From Verrucomicrobiota bacterium (GTDB lineage Bacteria; Verrucomicrobiota; Verrucomicrobiia; Chthoniobacterales; UBA10450): a stretch of DNA of 11,924 nucleotides. The notes below the pieces were generated by a model. That model searched no databases, was not told the DNA's origin, and saw only the letters and a program-made list of their open reading frames with translations. Location of the stretch: NCBI GenBank assembly GCA_003221375.1, contig QHRI01000176.1:1-11924 (forward strand), given 5' to 3'. Shown piece by piece: positions 6,595 to 11,924 of the stretch. The position numbers and the translations under genes were made by a program. The stretch's first letter is position 1. Every line of letters begins with the position of its first letter.

Positions 6595-6894
6595 ATGAAG
6601 CATTTCTCTCGAAAGGCGTTTATAATTGTCGCGCTGCTTCACATTGCGGGAACTTTGTTTCTACTCGAGGCAGCTGTCTCGCGGATGAAAGCTTACGAGC
6701 ACGGAGATACTTCCTTTTCGCTAACAATCGTGTCGTGGATTTGGGAGCCGGTTCGAATGGTTCTTTCCCACTACTTTCGATTCGGTCCTGCTGGGTCTTT
6801 CTACTACTTGGCGCTTCCCTGGTCAGTTTGTGTCGGAGGTTGCCTGGCGTTTCTGGTGCCACATTTGTCCAGATGGAGACACCAAACGGCCTAA
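6595..6894 (+). CDS. Small hypothetical membrane protein
   Basis: About 99 residues from the ATG at 6595 (MKHFSRKAFII). The frame is open back to a TTG at 6562, but the basic start followed by a hydrophobic helix makes 6595 the better choice. Two or three transmembrane segments are visible: AFIIVALLHIAGTLFLLEAA, a weaker one around SLTIVSWIWEPVRMVL, and YYLALPWSVCVGGCLAFLVP. No family is recognised and no catalytic motif is visible. It lies 33 bases after the preceding small gene on the same strand, so the two may be co-transcribed. It converges with the glycosyltransferase gene 20 bases further on. Confidence 0.5.
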   Translation: MKHFSRKAFIIVALLHIAGTLFLLEAAVSRMKAYEHGDTSFSLTIVSWIWEPVRMVLSHYFRFGPAGSFYYLALPWSVCVGGCLAFLVPHLSRWRHQTA

Positions 6895-6914
6895 CCAATC
6901 GCTCCGCCCTACGT

Positions 6915-8240
6915 CTAGTGTGGTGAATGAAGGTCGGCGGCGGTTTGCGCCTGAGCTGCTTGTTGTTTGAAACACAAAAGCTGAACCGATAGTCCGATAA
7001 AGAGGAACAGCGTGGCGAAAAATGTATTCCCGTAGAGCTGCACGGCGCGCGGGAATGGTATGCCGAGAGCGAGTAACATCAATGCTGGCAAGGCCCACCA
7101 CAGAACAGCCGCGCTTTTCCCGGCAAGCACTCGCTGCGTTATCACCGCGAATGGCAGCAACAGCCAGGAATAGAAGTAGCCGAACGAAAGTGGCGTGACC
7201 ATCAGCATCAACAAAAGAAGCAGAGCAAATTCGATCGCGTCGCTCCCCGCCGTTCTCATATCGCGCGGCACCATCGCCGCGATGAACAACATGCCGAGTG
7301 CCAACGCGACGCTGATAACGATCGAATTGACGATCTGAAACTTAAGATCCGCGAAGTTTACGTAAACAGATCTGTGCGGAGCCGAGGCAGCAGCGCTCCA
7401 TTTCTCGACGTCACGCCACGCACGTTCAAATCCTCGAAATGGCGCCGGCAAAATGAGAAGCAGAAATACAAGGGTCGCGACAAGGCTGGTTACTGCTGTC
7501 CAGTAGCGCCGGTAAATCAGATAAACGATCGCAAGGACTGGAAACGCTTTGATTGCAGCAGCGACTGCAATCAAACCGCCCCCGACAATTTGTCGTCCCG
7601 CGCGGAGCGCAACGAAAGCGCCAAGCATCAGCGCGAGCAAAACGAGGTTCGGCTGGCCAAGATGATAACTCGACCAGATATAAACGATCACGAGCAGGCT
7701 CGGAATGAGATATAACCACGGACTCGTTGGGCCTCGATTGCCCGCGGCAAGAATGGCACTCAGTTTCGCGCTGCAAAACCAAGCTAGGCAGTTGATCGGG
7801 ACGAGAAGAAAAATCAATCCTCCCTGCCCAAGCAGACTTGCCCCCGCCAGAAAAAGAGCGCACGGCGGCGGATACATGAAATCGTATTTCCCGGCGCGAA
7901 AGAAATAGATTTCATCGCCTGCCAGCACATGTCTGCCGGTGGTATACCAGAGTTCGTAATCAAAGATTGTATGGCCGCGGAGGTACCGCAGGAGCGGAAG
8001 CGCAGAGAAGACGGTTGCCGTTAGGACAAAAACAACCAGCAGTGCGCGAAGCGCTGGACTGCCAAAGCTGCGATTGAAAGCTGATGACTCAGTTTGTCCT
8101 AGAACTCTGGGAAATGGAATTCGGGTTTTCAAATGTTTCGCTAGTCTCTTCAATTCGCACAGCGAATTTTTCCCTCTTACCTTTTCCCTTGCGGAAAGGG
8201 GAGAGGAATAAGGTGAGGGGTTAAATCCCTTAAAGATCAA
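6915..8240 (-). CDS. GT87-like (DUF2029) polytopic glycosyltransferase
   Basis: A 441-residue protein with about ten transmembrane helices. Features of the GT-C fold family GT87 are visible: an acidic residue after the first helix (FDYELWYTTGRHVLAGDEIY), the YPPPCALFL motif, GQPNLVLLALMLGAF, and AIKAFPVLAIVYLIYRR. GT87 enzymes use polyprenyl-phosphate mannose-type donors on the outer face of the inner membrane; the acceptor is unknown here. The first transmembrane helix begins only near residue 66. The preceding residues are partly encoded by a palindromic repeat (8172-8219), so the ATG at 8238-8240 may not be the original start. No other ATG occurs before about residue 120, leaving TTG or CTG codons around 8125-8160 as alternatives. 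It lies downstream of gatA on the same strand but is separated by repeats. Confidence 0.8.
   Translation of the reverse strand: MIFKGFNPSPYSSPLSAREKVRGKNSLCELKRLAKHLKTRIPFPRVLGQTESSAFNRSFGSPALRALLVVFVLTATVFSALPLLRYLRGHTIFDYELWYTTGRHVLAGDEIYFFRAGKYDFMYPPPCALFLAGASLLGQGGLIFLLVPINCLAWFCSAKLSAILAAGNRGPTSPWLYLIPSLLVIVYIWSSYHLGQPNLVLLALMLGAFVALRAGRQIVGGGLIAVAAAIKAFPVLAIVYLIYRRYWTAVTSLVATLVFLLLILPAPFRGFERAWRDVEKWSAAASAPHRSVYVNFADLKFQIVNSIVISVALALGMLFIAAMVPRDMRTAGSDAIEFALLLLLMLMVTPLSFGYFYSWLLLPFAVITQRVLAGKSAAVLWWALPALMLLALGIPFPRAVQLYGNTFFATLFLFIGLSVQLLCFKQQAAQAQTAADLHSPH
8172..8219. repeat. Imperfect palindromic repeat, CCCTC/GAGGG type
   Basis: A 48-base imperfect inverted repeat: CCCTC plus ACCTT on the left, and AAGGT plus GAGGG on the right, with pyrimidine-rich and purine-rich inner arms around a TTGCGG centre. 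The minus strand resembles the pattern CCCTCACC...CTCTCCCC...GGGAAAAGG...GAGGG, which is familiar from dispersed bacterial extragenic palindromes. It overlaps the first codons of the glycosyltransferase frame. Confidence 0.6.
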
Positions 8241-8254
8241 CTCCTAAACTGAAC

Positions 8255-8287
8255 CCTCGCCCCCCCTCTCCCTTACGAAGGGCGAGG
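8255..8287. repeat. Second palindrome; candidate terminator after gatA
   Basis: An 8-base perfect inverted pair, CCTCGCCC (8255-8262) and GGGCGAGG (8280-8287), with a 17-base pyrimidine-rich loop, 55 bases beyond the gatA stop. It is compositionally similar to the neighbouring palindrome at 8172-8219 and may be a second copy of the same element. A strong stem here could end gatCA transcription, but there is no T-run, so intrinsic termination is not certain. Confidence 0.45.
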
Positions 8288-8342
8288 CGACCCATGCGCG
8301 CCAAATGTGATTTGATCTGCCTTGCCACCGCTGCCGAGGCTT

Positions 8343-9732
8343 TCAAGTCTTCTTCGCGGTCTCATCAACCGGCGGACGCGCCTTATGCCAGTCAGTGCTT
8401 TGCTCATAGGCATGGGCGATCTGCAAAATGCGGGCTTCGTCGAGCGGCTTGCCTAATAACTGCAGGCCGATCGGCAGCCGCTGACCGTCCATTTCCGCGA
8501 AACCACAGGGCATACTGATTCCGCAGATTCCAGCAAGGTTCGCTGCAATAGTGAAGATGTCGGCGAGATACATTTGCAACGGATCTGCGGTGCGTTCGCC
8601 TAACTTGAATGCGGGCACCGGCGAGGTCGGCGAAATCAATGCATCGACTTTCTCGAATGCGTTCACGAAATCCTGCCGGATCAGCTCGCGCACTTTTTGT
8701 GCGCTCAAATAATAAGCGTCGTAATAGCCAGAGCTCAAAACGTACGTGCCGAGAATAATGCGCCGTTTCACTTCCTGTCCGAACCCTTCCTCGCGGGTGC
8801 GGCCGTATAAATCGAGCATGTCCCTTGGATTTTCCGCTCGATATCCATAACGAACGCCGTCGAAGCGAGCGAGGTTCGCTGAGGCTTCCGCCGTCGCCAG
8901 AATGTAATAGACCGCGACCGCGTAATCAGTATGGGGCAACGAAACATCAATAATTTCTGCGCCTAATGAATTCAACTGTTTCACTGCGGCACTGATCGCA
9001 GCTTTCAGCTGTGGGTCGATCCCTTCGATCATGTATTCCCTGGGCAAACCCAACCGGACTCCACGCAAATCAGTTCCCAGTGTTGCAGCATAATCAGGCA
9101 CCGGCTCGTTGAGCGACGTGCTGTCTTGCGCATCATGACCAGCGATTGCGTTCATGATGAGCGCGGCGTCGCGAACGGTTTTCGTCAATGGCCCGATCTG
9201 ATCGAGCGACGAGGCAAAGGCAACCAGACCGAAACGCGAGACCCGCCCATAAGTCGGTTTGAAACCGACAACGCCCGAAAGCGCAGCCGGTTGCCGAATT
9301 GAGCCGCCGGTATCGCTGCCTAATGCCCCAAAGGCCGCGTTAGCAGCGACTGCCGCCGCCGAACCGCCACTGGACCCGCCCGGAACACGCGATAAGTCCC
9401 ACGGATTTCGAGTTAATTTCATGGCAGAATTTTCCGTGGACGAACCCATGGCAAGCTCATCCAGGTTAGTTTTGCCGAATGGGATTGCGCCCGCGGCGCG
9501 CAATTTTTGAATCACCGTTGCATCGTAGGTCGACCGATAACCCCGCAAGATCTTCGACCCGCAGGTGCACGGCTGTCCCATCACGTTGATGATGTCTTTG
9601 ATTGCAACAGGCACACCGCCCAACGGAAGGTCGACATTCGCTTTCTCCGCCTCTTTGGCGGGAAACTTCCCGTCCACGCAACAATGATTGCAGATCGGCG
9701 ATGCTCAGCGCCGGCAGATCCTTTTCCGTCAT
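8343..9732 (-). pseudogene. gatA: gatA, Asp/Glu-tRNA amidotransferase subunit A, 5' deletion and frameshift
   Basis: The amidase subunit of GatCAB, which converts Glu-tRNA(Gln) or Asp-tRNA(Asn) to the amide. The start at 9730-9732 overlaps the gatC stop (ATGA) and reads [20 protein letters not shown] and REVS, a normal GatA beginning. The frame then shifts at about 9658-9662 and GatA resumes in another frame as [20 protein letters not shown] through to the stop at 8343. The catalytic Lys in AIKD, cis-Ser in GGSSGGSA and Ser in [11 protein letters not shown] are all present. Their spacing matches Staphylococcus aureus K79/S154/S178, and the Lys is about 34 positions early, so roughly 34 codons plus one or two bases are missing. 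A GTG at 9677 could start a 444-residue product lacking the first helices. As GatA is usually essential, sequence or assembly error is a real alternative. Confidence 0.85.
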
Positions 9733-10019
9733 TCCACCACTTTAGGGACGATAAAAAGGCCGTTCGTCTTTCGAGGCGCATTGCTCAGCGCCTGTTCCGC
9801 GGTAAACCATTCCTGGGACTTGTCCTCCCGGAAAACATTAAAAATCGGGAGAGCGTGCGCAGCTGCTTCGACGTGACTCACGTCTGCCTGCCGAAGTTTT
9901 TCAACATACTTCAGCACATCGCTCAGCTGCTTCTGAAAAGCCTTCGCTTCCCCTTCGCTCAGATTGATTCGCGCCAGCCTGGCGACGTATCCAACGTCGA
10001 AATCCAAATTGGCGGCCAT
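9729..10019 (-). CDS. gatC: Asp/Glu-tRNA amidotransferase subunit C
   Basis: A 96-residue GatC, the small subunit that wraps between GatA and GatB and stabilises GatA. The typical N-terminus is present (FDVGYVARLARINLSEGEAK), followed by FQKQLSDVLKYVEKLRQADV and the C-terminal region with FREDK and the closing APRKTNGLFIVPKVVE motif seen across the family. Length is normal. It overlaps the gatA start by four bases (ATGA) and follows the small tail-anchored gene by nine bases. gatB is not in the window. No ribosome binding site is strong; the ATG at 10017-10019 is the only sensible start. Confidence 0.93.
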   Translation of the reverse strand: MAANLDFDVGYVARLARINLSEGEAKAFQKQLSDVLKYVEKLRQADVSHVEAAAHALPIFNVFREDKSQEWFTAEQALSNAPRKTNGLFIVPKVVE

Positions 10020-10028
10020 GATTGTCGC

Positions 10029-10385
10029 TTAAGAATGCAGGTGGCTGATCAACCAAATGACCGCGACGGCAAGTGCGACAACAAGAAGGAGAAAAATGAT
10101 TTGGCCTTCGCGCCGCTCTTTGCGCATCGAACGAGGGCGTCGGGATTTCCTGCTGTCGCCCCTGGAGCCCGTGCCTTGCGCCGCAACTGAGACGCGGAAT
10201 CGTTTATCGGTTCGATTATCTTTTGGAGCTTGTTCCGCCCTGCTTTTCTCGATCCGCGGTACCTTCGCAACAAGCTGCTCGAGCTTTTCCAGCCTCTCGC
10301 GCAGTTCCGCTTCCTGTCGCGTGATTTCTTCCTGCCTGCGGCGAAGCGGCGGGCTGGACTTGGGCGAACGACGAAACAGCGCCAT
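10029..10385 (-). CDS. Small tail-anchored coiled-coil membrane protein
   Basis: A 118-residue protein of unknown function from the ATG at 10383-10385 (MALFRRSPK). The frame runs further upstream to 10475, but that part is the shadow of the preceding gene. It has a short N-terminal basic segment, then a heptad-rich coiled coil (RRQEEITRQEAELRERLEKL onward), then a low-complexity basic linker (SRKSRRPRSMRKERREG). It ends in one hydrophobic helix, IIFLLLVVALAVAVIWLI, so the protein should sit in the inner membrane with its bulk in the cytoplasm. Its start overlaps the stop of the upstream gene (TGATG), and gatC follows nine bases later. The shared design with the upstream protein suggests the two work together or interact. 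I do not recognise the family. Confidence 0.7.
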   Translation of the reverse strand: MALFRRSPKSSPPLRRRQEEITRQEAELRERLEKLEQLVAKVPRIEKSRAEQAPKDNRTDKRFRVSVAAQGTGSRGDSRKSRRPRSMRKERREGQIIFLLLVVALAVAVIWLISHLHS

Positions 10386-11005
10386 CACTTGCTCGCCAAC
10401 CAAATGAAAAGAGCAAGAGCAATGGCTCCAAAAATGATCAGCGGCAAAGTGAGTGCGACGCCAATCTGGAACCAATGAAAAAATGAACGTCCGCCGCTGC
10501 TCTCGTATGCGTCCGTCACGACATCGGGAAGTGACGCATCGCCTTCATTTCCGCCCGCTGCCTGTAACCGGCTGCGTTGCTCGTTGTAAACCGTCCGCGC
10601 CTCATCCACTGTGCTCAAGGCGCGACTAAGCTCCTTGTGCAACTCGGAGGGGTTCCAGCTTTTTGGATCGATCGCTTCGATTAATTCCAGATGCTGCCCG
10701 AAGCTTTCCCGGGCTGCACGGATCTGTTCGAGGCGACTTTGTGCGTTGTAACCCTCACGCTCGAGCACAACAAGCGAGCGGGTCAGTTTGTCGGCCATTT
10801 CCGCGCGACCGTGCTCCAATTCATCCTGGCGACGACTAAGCTCTTCCAGTTCGCGCTTTTGTTTTTCGATCTGCTCCTGCTGTCGCTTGAGCTGGAGCAG
10901 TTGCTCCTGCGCCTTCTGCACTTGCGAGTCCAGGTGCTCGGGAGAATTCGCTTCGTCCTCGCTCAGTTCGAGCATTTGTTCCACCGGTCGAATTTTTTCT
11001 GCCAT
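10385..11005 (-). CDS. Coiled-coil protein with C-terminal transmembrane anchor
   Basis: A 206-residue protein with no signal peptide. Residues of about 25-110 are almost entirely predicted coiled coil, rich in Q, E, K and L (AQEQLLQLKRQQEQIEKQKR and following). A second helical region covers about 115-145. A Gly/Asp/Ser-rich stretch follows, then one hydrophobic helix at the extreme C-terminus (VALTLPLIIFGAIALALFIW), giving a tail-anchored topology with the coiled coil in the cytoplasm. It is the first gene of the run that continues with the smaller tail-anchored protein, gatC and gatA; the stop and next start overlap. No ribosome binding site is obvious. Function and family are not recognised; such proteins can act as membrane scaffolds, but that is speculation. 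Confidence 0.72.
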   Translation of the reverse strand: MAEKIRPVEQMLELSEDEANSPEHLDSQVQKAQEQLLQLKRQQEQIEKQKRELEELSRRQDELEHGRAEMADKLTRSLVVLEREGYNAQSRLEQIRAARESFGQHLELIEAIDPKSWNPSELHKELSRALSTVDEARTVYNEQRSRLQAAGGNEGDASLPDVVTDAYESSGGRSFFHWFQIGVALTLPLIIFGAIALALFIWLASK

Positions 11006-11083
11006 GACAAATCGGGACTCGCCGTCCGGGCTCGCTGCAGCGCCATATTAAATGGCTCAATAGAGAATTCCAGATATTTCGTT

Positions 11084-11118
11084 AAGCACACGCGAAAAAT
11101 TTCGGGTCACATGTGCTT
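11084..11118. terminator. Nested hairpin, candidate terminator after rlmI
   Basis: AAGCACA (11084-11090) pairs with TGTGCTT (11112-11118), and inside it CGAAA (11093-11097) pairs with TTTCG (11100-11104). It lies 5 bases beyond the methyltransferase stop and about 80 bases before the coiled-coil gene. There is no clear T-run, so Rho-independent activity is uncertain; an mRNA-stabilising stem is equally possible. Confidence 0.4.
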
Positions 11119-11122
11119 CGCA

Positions 11123-11924
11123 TCATCGTCCCGGCATCATTTCGAGAAGGAAACCCTTGAAATATTCCGTTTCAGGAATTGTCGGCAGCACAGGATGATC
11201 AGGAGCCTGCTCGAACCGGCGCAAGCGTCGCGCGGAACGCCGGGCATCAACCAGCGCATCTGAGATTGTCTGGAAGAATGCCGTGTCGCTCACGTGATGT
11301 GAGCAAGAAAAAGTCGCCAGGACACCTTCCTTCGATAGCAGCTTGAATGCCCGCATGTGCAATTCTCGATAGCCGCGCAACGCGTCGCGCAACCCGCTCC
11401 TGGTTTTTGTAAACGACGGCGGATCGAGAATGATCAAATCATACTGGACGCCCGCTTTCTCGCTCGCGCGCAGGAACTGAAAGACATCCTGCTGAATCCA
11501 TCCTGCGTTCAATTCATTGCGCGCTGCGTTCTGTTTCGCAGTCGCGATGTTCTCGGCATTTTCTTCAACACCGGTCACTTCCGCGGCGCCCGCACGCGCA
11601 CACGTCAGCGCAAATGCTCCCTGATTTGTGAAACAATCCAATACCCGCCGCTCGCGCGCGTATCCGGCCACGACCGCGTAATTGTATCTTTGATCGAGAT
11701 AGAAACCTGTCTTTTGCGCGTGCAGAAGATCGACTTCGAATCTTACATTTTCTATTTCAATCTCGATTTGCGATCCCACGCTTCCGGCCAAGACATTCGT
11801 GCGTAACTCTAATCCTTCTGCCTTGCGAACTGGCGCGTCATTTCGTTCAATGATGCAAGGTAGCGCATGCGTCTCGCTTGCGGCCTTTTCACTCGCAAGC
11901 CAGAGGCTCGCGCTACATTCCTCT
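11123..11924 (-). CDS. RlmI-type class I SAM-dependent rRNA methyltransferase (5' end outside window)
   Basis: The frame is open from the stop at 11123 to the window edge (about 267 codons; full-length relatives have about 390-400). The sequence IIERNDAPVRKAEGLEL marks the end of the EEHxD-like middle domain of RlmI proteins. The Rossmann methyltransferase domain follows: TGFYLDQRYN, the SAM-binding motif RVLDCFTNQGAFAL, the acidic ribose contact in VTGVEEN, the catalytic-loop DPPSFTKT and the late SCSHHVS motif with EYFKGFLLEMM at the end. RlmI methylates C5 of a 23S rRNA cytosine (C1962 in E. coli); this member belongs to that broad group, and its target is inferred. Upstream of IIERND the reading frame passes through a 55-base palindrome (11861-11915), where relatives should still have coding sequence, so the N-terminal PUA region may be missing or carry an insertion. 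An internal TTG at 11791 is unlikely to be the real start. Confidence 0.83.
   Translation of the reverse strand, partial: EECSASLWLASEKAASETHALPCIIERNDAPVRKAEGLELRTNVLAGSVGSQIEIEIENVRFEVDLLHAQKTGFYLDQRYNYAVVAGYARERRVLDCFTNQGAFALTCARAGAAEVTGVEENAENIATAKQNAARNELNAGWIQQDVFQFLRASEKAGVQYDLIILDPPSFTKTRSGLRDALRGYRELHMRAFKLLSKEGVLATFSCSHHVSDTAFFQTISDALVDARRSARRLRRFEQAPDHPVLPTIPETEYFKGFLLEMMPGR
11861..11915. repeat. Palindromic element inside the methyltransferase reading frame
   Basis: Outer arms TAGCGC (11861-11866) and GCGCTA (11910-11915) and inner arms GCTTGCG (11876-11882) and CGCAAGC (11894-11900) form a 55-base two-step hairpin with a 11-base loop. The flanks hint at a longer element bounded by AATG-like ends. 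On the minus strand it is translated without a stop as SASLWLASEKAASETHAL, which does not look like RlmI sequence, immediately before conserved RlmI residues. This is the appearance of a small dispersed palindrome (REP- or RPE-like) rather than of ordinary coding sequence. Confidence 0.6.

Noticed and set aside
9507..10190. Plus-strand ORF of 227 codons
   Set aside because: Antisense to gatA, gatC and the small tail-anchored gene; composition is Arg/His-rich, as expected of a shadow frame.

Overview
This window looks like chromosomal DNA from a free-living, diderm, probably soil-dwelling bacterium. The lipoprotein adaptor of an ABC exporter implies an outer membrane. The gatCA pair, the coiled-coil neighbours and the palindrome-rich intergenic DNA are reminiscent of Verrucomicrobiota (Spartobacteria/Udaeobacter-like), but that placement is an inference from memory and is weak. 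Nothing points to a plasmid, phage, insertion sequence or CRISPR array.

Layout. (1) 2-328, plus strand: 3' end of a MgtE-type Mg2+ transporter, cut by the window edge. (2) 419-1462, minus: membrane-anchored M28 metallopeptidase. (3) 1550-1740, minus: 3' fragment of an NAD(P)-binding SDR-like gene. (4) 1741-5084, minus: a four-gene efflux operon in the order TetR regulator, HlyD/YbhG-like lipoprotein adaptor, ABC ATPase, ABC-2 permease, with overlapping stop/start codons. (5) 5085-5383: intergenic stretch with a candidate operator, palindromes and a C-terminal gene remnant. (6) 5384-6894, plus: a DUF3052 gene broken by two in-frame stops, a VOC-fold gene coupled to it, and two small proteins of unknown function. 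(7) 6915-8240, minus: GT87-like polytopic glycosyltransferase whose apparent N-terminus is encoded by a palindromic repeat. (8) 8343-11005, minus: two small coiled-coil, tail-anchored proteins followed by gatC and gatA (Asp/Glu-tRNA amidotransferase subunits). (9) 11123-11924, minus: RlmI-type rRNA methyltransferase running off the window, with a palindromic element inside its open frame.

The most striking theme is loss inside genes. The ATPase lacks the roughly 37 residues that carry the H-loop. The adaptor lacks two blocks of roughly 30-36 residues from its coiled-coil hairpin. gatA has lost roughly 34 codons and its frame near the 5' end. DUF3052 has two nonsense codons, and two further 3' gene fragments are present. 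The four internal losses are all close to 90-110 bp. Either this genome is eroding genes by short deletions, or the assembly drops segments of about that size; gatA, normally essential, makes the second option serious. Apart from this, I see no new multi-gene system; the less familiar items are the tail-anchored coiled-coil pair next to gatCA and the palindromic elements that enter coding frames.
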